DNA of 64,000 bases, from contig NC_014100.1 in the NCBI RefSeq assembly GCF_000092285.1, positions 1,984,001 through 2,048,000 on the forward strand, written 5' to 3'. The DNA comes from Caulobacter segnis ATCC 21756. Lineage in GTDB: Bacteria; Pseudomonadota; Alphaproteobacteria; Caulobacterales; Caulobacteraceae. Of the stretch, positions 54,510-61,806 are shown piece by piece (within the stretch, counting starts at the first letter, position 1; every line of letters begins with the position of its first letter). The position numbers and the translations under genes were made by a program. The notes under the pieces are model-generated. The model saw only the letters and a program-made list of their open reading frames with translations, had not been told where the DNA came from and did no database searches.

Positions 54510-55465
54510 CGGACCTCTCGATCGTCATTTGCACCTATGATCGACCGGTCTCGCTCGAGGCGACCCTGAGATCGTGTCTTGAACAGACCAATGCGCTGGG
54601 CCTGTCGATCGAGATCGTCGTTGTCGACAATCACCCTAGCGGCAGCGCGCGGTCGGTCGTCGAGACGCTGTCGCGCGAGGCTCGCTGGCCGCTGCGCTAC
54701 GTCACCGAGCTGACGCGCAACATGTCGACGCTGCGCAATCGCGGTTTCGCGGAGGCGCGGGGGCGTCTGGCCGCCTTGATCGACGATGACGAGGTCGCGT
54801 CGCCCGATTGGCTGGACCAACTGGTGGGGGCCTTACGTACGGCCGACGCCGACATGGCCGTTGGGCCGCGCCAGGCCGTGTTCGCCGGAGAGCCGCCGGC
54901 CTATGATCCGACAGGATCGCAGTTCGTCAGGATTTTCGACCTTCCCGACGGCGCGATCATTCCGCTGACGGAGCCGTCCGGCAAGCCGCGCTACGGCATG
55001 GGCACCGGCAACTCGCTCTTCGACCTCTCACGCTGCTTTCCCAACGGCGAGCCGGCGATGCGCGAGGCGTTCGGCGACGCGGGCGGGGAAGACGCCGAGC
55101 TCTTCATTCGCCTTTTCCGTCAAGGTCGCAGGATTGTCTGGGCGCCTCGTGCGGTGGTGACCGAGACGGTCGCGCCGCATCGGACGGCTGTGACATATCG
55201 TCTCATCCGCGTCCGCCGTGAGGCTCAGCATTACGTGTCGATCTACCTCGACGCGACTCCGCGTCCTCGGCTGATCTGGGCGACGCTGATGGCCAAGGGG
55301 CTGGTTCAAGTGGTTGTCGGATTTGTCTTATCCGCCGCTACTTTCGAGTTTGGCTCTAAGCAGCGAATGCGCGGGCGCGCGATGATCGAACATGGCCTGG
55401 GCAAGCTCCTATGGAAGCGCGCCGTAGGCTACATCGCCGAGCCTTCGCTCAACAGGGCAACCTGA
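54506..55465 (+). CDS. Family 2 glycosyltransferase, second of a pair
   Basis: 319 residues; its ATG overlaps the previous TGA (ATGA). It has SIVICTYDRPVSLEATL, EIVVVDNHPS, MSTLRNRGFAEARGRLAAL and IDDDEVASPDW, then GDAGGEDAELFIRLFRQGRR. It is a paralogue of the gene before it, with the same GT-A fold, ED motif and C-terminal hydrophobic segment (GLVQVVVGFVLSA). Duplication with separate acceptor specificities is likely. A 90-base gap separates it from the heptose module, so that module may have its own promoter. Confidence 0.92.
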   Translation: MTDLSIVICTYDRPVSLEATLRSCLEQTNALGLSIEIVVVDNHPSGSARSVVETLSREARWPLRYVTELTRNMSTLRNRGFAEARGRLAALIDDDEVASPDWLDQLVGALRTADADMAVGPRQAVFAGEPPAYDPTGSQFVRIFDLPDGAIIPLTEPSGKPRYGMGTGNSLFDLSRCFPNGEPAMREAFGDAGGEDAELFIRLFRQGRRIVWAPRAVVTETVAPHRTAVTYRLIRVRREAQHYVSIYLDATPRPRLIWATLMAKGLVQVVVGFVLSAATFEFGSKQRMRGRAMIEHGLGKLLWKRAVGYIAEPSLNRAT

Positions 55466-55555
55466 TCTCAACCAACTTGACCGCAATTCCGCTAACACCG
55501 GGCACGGCGCAGGGCGCGCGCCGTCCTATTCTGAACTTGGGGGCACCAGAAAAGC

Positions 55556-56302
55556 ATGCTGCATCGTCTTTCCACTCATGAAGCCCTGTCCGCGGATCTC
55601 ACGGCGCAGATCAAGCTCTTCGCTGATGGCGCCAGCCTCGAGGACTTCACGCGCCTGCACCAGACTGGACAGGTGGCGGGTTTCACCACCAACCCGACCC
55701 TGATGCGCAAGGCCGGCGTCACCGACTACGAAGGTTTCGCCAAGGCGCTGCTGGAGCGCATTCCCGACGCGCCGATCTCCTTCGAGGTCTTCTCGGACGA
55801 GTTCGATGACATGACGCGTCAGGCGCGAAAGATCGCGGCCTGGGGCTCCAACGTCTACGTCAAGGTTCCGATCACCAACACGCGGCGCGAGAGCAGCCTG
55901 CCGATGGTTCGAGTGTTGGCGGGCGAGGGCGTGAAGGTGAATGTCACCGCCATTCTGACCCTGGAGCAGGTGGCCGAGACGGTCGACGCGCTCCATGCCG
56001 ACGTTCCGGCCGTGGTTTCGGTTTTCGCAGGGCGTATCGCTGACACCGGCGTTGATCCCATGCCGGTCATGCGCGCCGCCGTGGCCATGGCCGCCCGCAA
56101 GCCCAAGGCCGAGGTGTTGTGGGCCAGCGTGCGCGAGGTGTTGAATGTTTATCAGGCCCGCGACTGCGGCTGCCACATCGTGACGTCGACGCCCGAGGTG
56201 CTGAAGAAGCTCTCCATGGCCGGAAAGGACCTGGCGGACCTGTCGCAAGAGACGGTGGCCATGTTCTATGAAGACGCCAGCGCGGCCGGCTTCAAGCTTT
56301 GA
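55556..56302 (+). CDS. Transaldolase-family protein (TalC/FSA-like) in the heptose module
   Basis: 248 residues. AGFTTNPTLMRKAGVTDYEG is the transaldolase N-terminal block, and SNVYVKVPITN carries Lys103, the expected Schiff-base lysine. NVTAILTLEQV, VSVFAGRIADTG and EVLWASVREVLNVYQA match the TIM barrel of the short TalC/F6P-aldolase group. Transaldolases exchange a dihydroxyacetone unit and can form or consume sedoheptulose 7-phosphate. It overlaps the HAD phosphatase gene by four bases (TTGA), so it is coupled to the heptose genes. A role in supplying sedoheptulose 7-phosphate is inference; FSA-type aldolase activity is an alternative. Confidence 0.9.
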   Translation: MLHRLSTHEALSADLTAQIKLFADGASLEDFTRLHQTGQVAGFTTNPTLMRKAGVTDYEGFAKALLERIPDAPISFEVFSDEFDDMTRQARKIAAWGSNVYVKVPITNTRRESSLPMVRVLAGEGVKVNVTAILTLEQVAETVDALHADVPAVVSVFAGRIADTGVDPMPVMRAAVAMAARKPKAEVLWASVREVLNVYQARDCGCHIVTSTPEVLKKLSMAGKDLADLSQETVAMFYEDASAAGFKL

Positions 56303-56844
56303 ACGCTTCTGAGCGGCTACGCCCCGCGGTCTTTCTGGATCGCGACGGCGTGCTGAACCGCATCGTCCTGCGCGAGGGCAAGGCTGCCTCGCCGCGCGCC
56401 GTCGACGAGCTCGAGATCGAACCCGATGCTCCTTCAACGCTCGCGGCGTTGAAGGCGGCTGGTTATCTGCTGCTCGTCGTCACCAATCAACCTGACGTCC
56501 GCCGGGGGCTGATGAGCGTGGAAACGCTCGAAGCGCTGCATGCCCGGTTGGCCGACGCGCTCCCGCTGGACGAGATCGCGGCGTGCATGCACGACAACGC
56601 CGACGGGTGCGCCTGCCGCAAGCCCAAGCCAGGTCTAGTTTTGGACCTCGCCGAACGTCATGGCGTCGATCTCGGCCGGTCTTGGCTCATCGGCGATCAG
56701 GATCGCGACGTAGCTTGTGGCAAGGCCGCCGGCTGCAGCACAATACTACTTGGACGCGACTACAATTCGGGTACAGATACTGCCGCCGACCAAGTCGTGG
56801 AAACACTCTCGCAATCGCTTGCCTATATTCTAAGGGCGATATAA
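56299..56844 (+). CDS. gmhB: HAD-IIIA phosphatase, GmhB type (D-glycero-D-manno-heptose 1,7-bisphosphate phosphatase)
   Basis: 181 residues from TTG 56299, overlapping the transaldolase stop. VFLDRDGVLNRIV holds the HAD nucleophile Asp14 and Asp16. VTNQPDVRRG is motif II. CMHDNADGCACRKPKPG has the GmhB zinc set Cys96-His98-Cys104-Cys106 and the conserved Lys. IGDQDRDVACGKAAGC is motif III/IV. GmhB removes the 7-phosphate of the heptose bisphosphate made by HddA/HldE-type kinases. The last 90 or so bases are AT-richer than the rest of the module, and a TATAAT hexamer covers its stop codon. Confidence 0.93.
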   Translation: MNASERLRPAVFLDRDGVLNRIVLREGKAASPRAVDELEIEPDAPSTLAALKAAGYLLLVVTNQPDVRRGLMSVETLEALHARLADALPLDEIAACMHDNADGCACRKPKPGLVLDLAERHGVDLGRSWLIGDQDRDVACGKAAGCSTILLGRDYNSGTDTAADQVVETLSQSLAYILRAI

Positions 56845-56845
56845 T
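56819..56845 (+). promoter_or_regulatory. Candidate promoter inside the heptose module
   Basis: TTGCCT (56819-56824) and a perfect TATAAT (56840-56845) are separated by 15 bases, short of the best 17, at the AT-rich end of gmhB. Transcription would start some 15 bases before the gmhA-like ATG, where TTGGGGG could serve as ribosome site. It could allow gmhA-like to hddC to be expressed separately. Confidence 0.35.
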
Positions 56846-56866
56846 AGCGTTGCTTGGGGGTTTACT

Positions 56867-57490
56867 ATGTTTTCTGACCACTTTCTTGATGCGACGACGC
56901 GCGCCGTCTCCGCGATTGACCGCGACGCCATTGAGGCCGTGGCGAAGACTCTGGCGCGGGTTCGGGATGGCGGCGGACGCCTGTTCCTGCTCGGCGTCGG
57001 CGGCAGCGCGGGCCACGCCAGCCACGCGACCAACGACTTCCGCAAGATCTGCGGTTTCGAGGCCTATTGCCCGACCGACAACGTCTCGGAGCTGACCGCC
57101 CGCATCAATGACGAGGGCTGGGAGGGCGTGTTCTCGACGTGGCTCGAGAGCAGCCGCCTGACCGCCAAGGATGGCCTGCTGATCTTCTCGGTCGGTGGCG
57201 GCAGCCTAGAGCCGCCGGTCAGCGCCAACTTGGTGCGCGCCATGCAATACGCCAAGGAGAAGGGCGCCGCGGTCACGGGCATCGTTGGTCGCGACGGCGG
57301 GTTCACGGCCAGGGTCGCCGACGCATGCGTGGTCGTTCCGACGGTCGATCCGCAACTGATCACGCCGATCGTCGAGGGCCTCGCCGCGGTCGTTTGGCAC
57401 CTGCTGGTCTCGCACCCGGCGCTTTCGCGGTCCAAGGGGCACTGGGAGCAGATCGCACCCGCTCCCGCCGTCGCGGTCGCCGCCGAATAA
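56867..57490 (+). CDS. SIS-domain isomerase, GmhA-like (phosphoheptose isomerase family)
   Basis: 207 residues. LFLLGVGGSAGHASHATNDF (40-59) is the SIS phosphosugar loop. ELTARINDEGWEGVFSTWL and LLIFSVGGGSLEPPVSANL are further SIS blocks. GmhA turns sedoheptulose 7-phosphate into D-glycero-D-manno-heptose 7-phosphate. By eye the protein departs from classical GmhA at its active site: the catalytic Glu after the loop is Asp57, and the downstream catalytic His region reads LITPIVEGLAAVVWHLL with no His at the expected place. It is therefore a variant GmhA or an isomerase on another ketose phosphate. It lies four bases before the first GHMP kinase. Confidence 0.88.
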   Translation: MFSDHFLDATTRAVSAIDRDAIEAVAKTLARVRDGGGRLFLLGVGGSAGHASHATNDFRKICGFEAYCPTDNVSELTARINDEGWEGVFSTWLESSRLTAKDGLLIFSVGGGSLEPPVSANLVRAMQYAKEKGAAVTGIVGRDGGFTARVADACVVVPTVDPQLITPIVEGLAAVVWHLLVSHPALSRSKGHWEQIAPAPAVAVAAE

Positions 57491-57493
57491 CCG

Positions 57494-58498
57494 ATGATCT
57501 CCACTCGTACGCCCTTGCGCGTGACCCTCGGCGGCGGGGGCACGGACCTGGAGAGCTATTACCGACGCGATGGCGGCTTCATCTTCGCCATGGCCTTGGA
57601 CAAGTACATCCATATCAGCGCGCATCGCCCGGCCTTCCATGACCACGTGGCCCTGATGGGCCCCGATCCCGAGAACGTCGCCCGGACCACGGACCTCAAG
57701 CACGAACTGGTCCGCGCGGCGCTTCTGCGCCACGGGATCGACACCGGTTTCGAGGCGGCGTCCATCGGCGACATCGTCGGCGGTACGGGCCTGGGATCGT
57801 CCAGCTGCTTCCTGGTCGGCTTCCTTCGCGCCTTGCATGCGCTGAAGGGCGCCGAGCCTGACCGGCAGGCCCTCGCCGAAGAAGCGTGCGATCTGGAGAT
57901 CAACGTCCTGGCCAAGGGCATCGGCAAGCAGGACCAGTACATGGCCGCGTTCGGCGGCCTGACGACCCTGGACATCGCTCCGGACGGAAAGGTGCGGGTC
58001 GGCTCGGTGGCGTTGGACCCCGAGGTCGAGGCGGCGTTCATCGCCCACACCCACATCTACTATACCGGCCTGCGACGCGATGCGGCGGTGATCCTGGACG
58101 ACCAGAACAGCGCCATGCTGAGCGACGGCGACCGGCGACGCCAGGCCGCCCAGAGTCTCGGCGCCATCAAGGATCTCGGCTACCGCATTCGCGACGCTTG
58201 GATCGCCGGCGATCTGGAAGGCTGGGGCCGGATGCTCCACGAGCACTGGGTCAGCAAGAAGCAGCTGTCGTCGAAGATCAGCTGGCCGCACATCGATCAG
58301 TTGTACGATCATGTGCGGGCCAATCTCGGCGTGACGGGCGGCAAGGTGATCGGCGCTGGCGGCGGCGGTTTCCTGATGCTGTTCACGCCGAACGAGGGCC
58401 GCGAGCTCGAAGACTACATGGCGTCGCAGAACATGCCGCGCCTGCGCTACGGCATCGATCGTGGCGGGACCCAGGTGCTGCTGAGCCAAGCCGCATGA
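57494..58498 (+). CDS. GHMP kinase, HddA-like, first copy
   Basis: 334 residues. STRTPLRVTLGGGGTDLESY opens the protein, as in D-glycero-alpha-D-manno-heptose 7-phosphate kinases, followed by GGFIFAMALDKYIHIS. The ATP loop is GGTGLGSSSCFLVGFL (motif 2), then KQDQYMAAFGGL and VIGAGGGGFLMLF (motif 3). HddA adds the 1-phosphate to heptose 7-phosphate. It overlaps the next GHMP kinase gene by four bases (ATGA). Having two such kinases is unusual; this one has the longer Gly run in motif 1. Confidence 0.9.
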   Translation: MISTRTPLRVTLGGGGTDLESYYRRDGGFIFAMALDKYIHISAHRPAFHDHVALMGPDPENVARTTDLKHELVRAALLRHGIDTGFEAASIGDIVGGTGLGSSSCFLVGFLRALHALKGAEPDRQALAEEACDLEINVLAKGIGKQDQYMAAFGGLTTLDIAPDGKVRVGSVALDPEVEAAFIAHTHIYYTGLRRDAAVILDDQNSAMLSDGDRRRQAAQSLGAIKDLGYRIRDAWIAGDLEGWGRMLHEHWVSKKQLSSKISWPHIDQLYDHVRANLGVTGGKVIGAGGGGFLMLFTPNEGRELEDYMASQNMPRLRYGIDRGGTQVLLSQAA

Positions 58499-59586
58499 AC
58501 GCCTGGCGCGCGGAAGCTCTCGGGGGCGTCCAGCGAGCGCGGACGAGCAGCGGGTTCGACGTTCGCGCCCGCGCGCCTCTGCGCCTGGGACTGGCGGGCG
58601 GCGGCACCGATCTGTCGCCTTACTGCGACCAGTTCGGCGGCGCGGTCTTGAATGTCACCATCGATCGCTTCGCCTTCGCCCATATAACGCCCAGCGCTGA
58701 TGGGGCGGTGTCCTTTAGGGCCAACGACCTTGGCGTGCAGGAGCATCATGAACTCGGCGCGCGTCCCCGGATCGACGAAGGGCTTAGTCTACACCGGGCC
58801 GTCTACGACCATGTGGTGGAGACCTATCTGGACGGCGCCGCCCCGGCGCTGAACGTCTCCACGACGATCGACGCTCCGGCCGGGTCGGGGCTGGGCTCTT
58901 CCTCGGCTTTGGTCGTGGCGCTGGTGGAGGCGTTCCGTCTGGCGCTGGATCTTCCGTTGGGTCCCGCCGATGTGGCTCGTCTGGCGTTCCATATCGAGCG
59001 TCGCAAGCTCGGCCTCGCCGGAGGGCGTCAGGACCAGTACGCGGCGGCTTTCGGCGGCGTGAACTTCATCGAGTTCCTGCCCGAGGACAAGGTGCTGGTC
59101 AGCCCTCTGCGGGTGCCGCGCGCCTATCTGAACGAGTTCGAGTCTTCGCTGGTGATCTGCTTCACCGGCCAGTCGCGCCGCTCCGAGACGATCATCAAGG
59201 AGCAGATCGACGGTCTGGTGGGCATGAACGCCGAGACGCTCGAAAGCATGCATCAGCTCAAGGCCGATGCGGCCTTGATGCGCGAAGCCCTGCTGCGCGG
59301 CGACATGCGCGACATGGCCGCCATCCTGATGCGGTCGTGGAGCGCCAAGAAGCGTACCGCTAGCGGCGTGGCCACCGACACGGTCGATCGCCTGTTCGAT
59401 CTGGCGATCGCCGAGGGCGCCTGGGGCGGCAAGGTGTCCGGCGCCGGCGGCGGCGGGTTCCTGATGTTCTTCACCGATCCCGAGAACCGCCACCACCTGA
59501 TTTCGACCCTCAATCGGGCGGGGGGGCAGGCGAGTTCGGTCAAGGTCACCTTCGAAGGCGCGGAAGCCTGGAGCGTGCCCCGGTGA
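58495..59586 (+). CDS. hddA: GHMP kinase, HddA-like, second copy
   Basis: 363 residues from ATG 58495; upstream open frame overlaps copy 1 and is not coding. RARAPLRLGLAGGGTDLSPY followed by GGAVLNVTIDRFAFAHI is the standard HddA start. DAPAGSGLGSSSALVVALVE is the ATP loop, GGRQDQYAAAFGG and VSGAGGGGFLMFF are motif 3. An extra 30-residue leader precedes the kinase fold. It is only distantly similar to copy 1, so they are not a recent duplication. It could be the true heptose kinase, with copy 1 acting on another sugar phosphate, or the reverse. Its stop overlaps the GTG of the nucleotidyltransferase. Confidence 0.9.
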   Translation: MNAWRAEALGGVQRARTSSGFDVRARAPLRLGLAGGGTDLSPYCDQFGGAVLNVTIDRFAFAHITPSADGAVSFRANDLGVQEHHELGARPRIDEGLSLHRAVYDHVVETYLDGAAPALNVSTTIDAPAGSGLGSSSALVVALVEAFRLALDLPLGPADVARLAFHIERRKLGLAGGRQDQYAAAFGGVNFIEFLPEDKVLVSPLRVPRAYLNEFESSLVICFTGQSRRSETIIKEQIDGLVGMNAETLESMHQLKADAALMREALLRGDMRDMAAILMRSWSAKKRTASGVATDTVDRLFDLAIAEGAWGGKVSGAGGGGFLMFFTDPENRHHLISTLNRAGGQASSVKVTFEGAEAWSVPR

Positions 59587-60278
59587 GCGTTCGCCAGTGC
59601 GTGTTCCTTGTCGGTGGCCTGGGCACGCGCTTGGGCGACATCGCCCGCGACACGCCCAAGCCGATGCTCCCGGTGTCGGGGCGTCCCTTCATCGAGCATC
59701 TGCTCGCGAAGGCCGCGCTGAACGGTTTCGATCGGGCGTTGCTCTTGGCTGGACATCGAGCCGAAGTGGTCAAGCGGCACATCGAGGCCACGAACCTAGA
59801 CGCCCGTCTGGGCATGGAGATCGCGGTGTCGGTCGAGCCCGAGCCGATGGGCACCGGCGGCGCCTTGAGCCACGCCCATGATCTTCTCGAAGACGCCTTC
59901 CTGCTGCTGAATGGCGACACCTGGTTCGACTTCGACTGGCGCGCCTTGGCCGATCGCGAGGGCTACGCCGGCATGATGGCGCTGCGCATGGTCGAGCCGG
60001 CGGATCGCTACGAGACCGTGGCGCTGGACGGCGATCGTGTCGTGGACATCCGCGCGCGTGACCCCAGTCTGAGCAAGGGGCTGATCAACGGCGGCGTTTG
60101 CCGCCTCGCCAAGGCGGCCGTTCCAAGGACCGACCGCGCCTTCTCGCTTGAGGCTGAATTGCTTCCGGCGCTCTGTCGGGATGGCGCGCTGGGCGGCCGG
60201 GTCTTCGAAGGCGCTTTCGTCGACATTGGCCTGCCCGCCAGCCTCGCCGCCGCCGAGCGGATCCTGGCTTCGGCCTAG
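59583..60278 (+). CDS. hddC: Sugar nucleotidyltransferase, HddC-like (GDP-heptose pyrophosphorylase)
   Basis: 231 residues from GTG 59583 (GTGA overlap). FLVGGLGTRLGDIARDTPKP is the nucleotidyltransferase signature loop. GHRAEVVKRHIEA, EPEPMGTGGALSHAHDLLED and LLLNGDTWFDFDW carry the base- and metal-binding residues. The length and the INGGVCRLAKAAV and FVDIGLPASLAAAERIL end match HddC, which transfers GMP to D-glycero-alpha-D-manno-heptose 1-phosphate. It closes the heptose module. The nucleotide (GTP, or CTP/UTP) cannot be settled by sight. Confidence 0.88.
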   Translation: MSVRQCVFLVGGLGTRLGDIARDTPKPMLPVSGRPFIEHLLAKAALNGFDRALLLAGHRAEVVKRHIEATNLDARLGMEIAVSVEPEPMGTGGALSHAHDLLEDAFLLLNGDTWFDFDWRALADREGYAGMMALRMVEPADRYETVALDGDRVVDIRARDPSLSKGLINGGVCRLAKAAVPRTDRAFSLEAELLPALCRDGALGGRVFEGAFVDIGLPASLAAAERILASA

Positions 60279-60405
60279 GGGGCTCGCGTCCGCGTCCCAG
60301 AGCGATGTGGGCGACCCAAATCATGGCCAAGATTGACTAACCGCAACGTCGGGTGCGTTCGCCGGCCTTAAAGCCGATGCTCCACCCTGTCGTTCGAGAT
60401 GGTTC

Positions 60406-61170
60406 ATGTCGATCAAACCCATTGACCTCAGCCGTGTGCGTGACCTGCCGTTGCTGGCTTCCGCCAGCGAAGAGTCCCTTTCCCTGATCGGGCAGGGCGG
60501 GTTCCTGCAGTGGACTCCCAAAGGCGCCGAGCTGGTGGCCGAGGGTGAGGTCAACGACTTTCTCTATATACTGCTCGACGGCTCCGTTGAGTTGGAGGGG
60601 ACCTGGGGCGATCGAGACTCGACCCTGGCGGTGCTGAGGCCGCTTTCGAGCTTCGTCTTGGCGTCGGTCGTGCTGGAGGCGCCGGCGCTGATGACGGCGC
60701 GCACGCTTTCGCGCAGCCAGCTTTTGATGATCCCCGGCGATCTGTTCCGGCGCGTGATGCGTGAGGATCGGGGCGTGTCCCTGGCGGTGATCGAGGAGCT
60801 GTCGGGCTGTTACAGCGGCCTGGTTCGCACCATCAAGAGTCACAAGCTGCGCGCGCCGCTCGTTCGCCTTGCCAACTATCTGCTCGTGCAGCAGCAACGC
60901 CAGGGCGGCGGCGTCCTGCGATTGCCGCTGCAGAAGCGGATGCTCGCGTCCTTGCTCGGCATGACCCCCGAGAACCTGTCGCGCTCGTTCGCCGCCCTGG
61001 CCGAGTACGGCGTCAGGGTGGATGGACCGCTGGTGACTATCACGCGACCGGCGGTTCTGGCGCGCCTGGCCAAGCCGGATCCGTTGATCGACAATCCTCT
61101 GCCGGTGGCTGGAGCCATGATGGGGCAGGCGGGGCGCGAGCGCGCCGCTCATATAGAAGGCCGCGCCTGA
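60406..61170 (+). CDS. Crp/Fnr-family transcriptional regulator
   Basis: 254 residues. The N-terminal cyclic-nucleotide-binding-type barrel has VAEGEVNDFLYILLDGSVEL, LAVLRPLSSFVLASVVLEAP and LLMIPGDLFRRVM. The classical cAMP-binding Arg-Ser pair is not seen, and there is no FNR-type Cys cluster, so the signal is unclear. The HTH has LPLQKRMLASLLGMTPENLS, RSFAALAEYGVRV and DGPLVTITRP. It lies 127 bases after the heptose module and shares a start/stop base with the QueD-like gene, so those two are co-expressed. It may regulate the polysaccharide locus, but no site was found. Confidence 0.9.
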   Translation: MSIKPIDLSRVRDLPLLASASEESLSLIGQGGFLQWTPKGAELVAEGEVNDFLYILLDGSVELEGTWGDRDSTLAVLRPLSSFVLASVVLEAPALMTARTLSRSQLLMIPGDLFRRVMREDRGVSLAVIEELSGCYSGLVRTIKSHKLRAPLVRLANYLLVQQQRQGGGVLRLPLQKRMLASLLGMTPENLSRSFAALAEYGVRVDGPLVTITRPAVLARLAKPDPLIDNPLPVAGAMMGQAGRERAAHIEGRA

Positions 61171-61679
61171 TGGCCTACAGATCGGTCAAGACCTACGGCG
61201 CTGAGCGAGGCCTGTCGTGCGCCTACCGCCAGTGGGCGGCCGATAGCCATTGTCAGTTACTGCACGGCTATTCGCTCGGCTTCGTCTTCGACTTCGCGGC
61301 CGAGCAGCTGGATGCGCGGGGCTGGGTCGTGGATTTCGGCAAGGCCGGCTTCGGCGCCATCCGCGAATGGCTGCACCACATGTTTGACCACACCCTGCTC
61401 GTCGCCGCGGATGATCCCTCGCGGTCCGAGTTCGAACGCCTTCAGCGGCTGGGCCTGGCGCAGGTGCGGATCGTGCCCGGCGTCAGCGCCGAGGCCTTGG
61501 CGGCTCATGTCTTCGAGCACGCGCAGGGTCTCGTGGACGCGGCGACGAAGGGCCGCTGCTGGGTCGCCTCGGTCGAATGCCGGGAGCACGGAGCCAACGC
61601 CGCTGTGTTTGAGAACCCGCAAGGCGTGCTACGGCAGGTGAGCGCCGAGGCGTTGAGCCTGGCGCTCAAAGGTCTCTGA
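61170..61679 (+). CDS. QueD/6-pyruvoyl-tetrahydropterin synthase-like protein with altered zinc site
   Basis: 169 residues; its ATG uses the last base of the preceding TGA. SHCQLLHGYSLGFVFDF is the family core with Cys28 and His32, VVDFGKAGF is the substrate loop, FDHTLLV holds the Asp-His pair, and VECREHGANAAVF includes the Glu anchor. Classical QueD has Zn ligands from an A-H-R motif plus the two His of an HGH motif. Here the former reads SCAYRQ and the latter HGY, so two of three ligands are replaced by Tyr. It belongs to a subgroup I recognise as recurring but whose reaction I do not know. It may not bind zinc in the usual way. Coupling to a Crp-type gene is unusual. Confidence 0.85.
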   Translation: MAYRSVKTYGAERGLSCAYRQWAADSHCQLLHGYSLGFVFDFAAEQLDARGWVVDFGKAGFGAIREWLHHMFDHTLLVAADDPSRSEFERLQRLGLAQVRIVPGVSAEALAAHVFEHAQGLVDAATKGRCWVASVECREHGANAAVFENPQGVLRQVSAEALSLALKGL

Positions 61680-61755
61680 CAGCGCCTAACCGTTCTCAAA
61701 ATGTGGCTTGACGACCCATAATATGAAACAATAACGCTTGTGCCGACAACTGACC

Positions 61756-61784
61756 GGCTCGCGCGAATTATACTGGCTCGCGCG
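61756..61784. promoter_or_regulatory. Direct repeat with TATACT hexamer before the PcRGLX-like gene
   Basis: GGCTCGCGCG occurs at 61756-61765 and 61775-61784, 19 bases apart (about two helical turns). A TATACT hexamer at 61769-61774 lies exactly between them and could be a -10 element. The gene starts at 61807. Binding of a regulator at both repeats would cover the promoter. Confidence 0.4.
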
Positions 61785-61806
61785 GAAACAGGTCTGGGAG
61801 GACAAG

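Noticed and set aside
61708..61736. TTGACG followed 17 bases later by ATAACG as a promoter for the PcRGLX-like gene
   Set aside because: The -35 is good but the -10 match is poor and would give a long leader; the TATACT between direct repeats is a better candidate.
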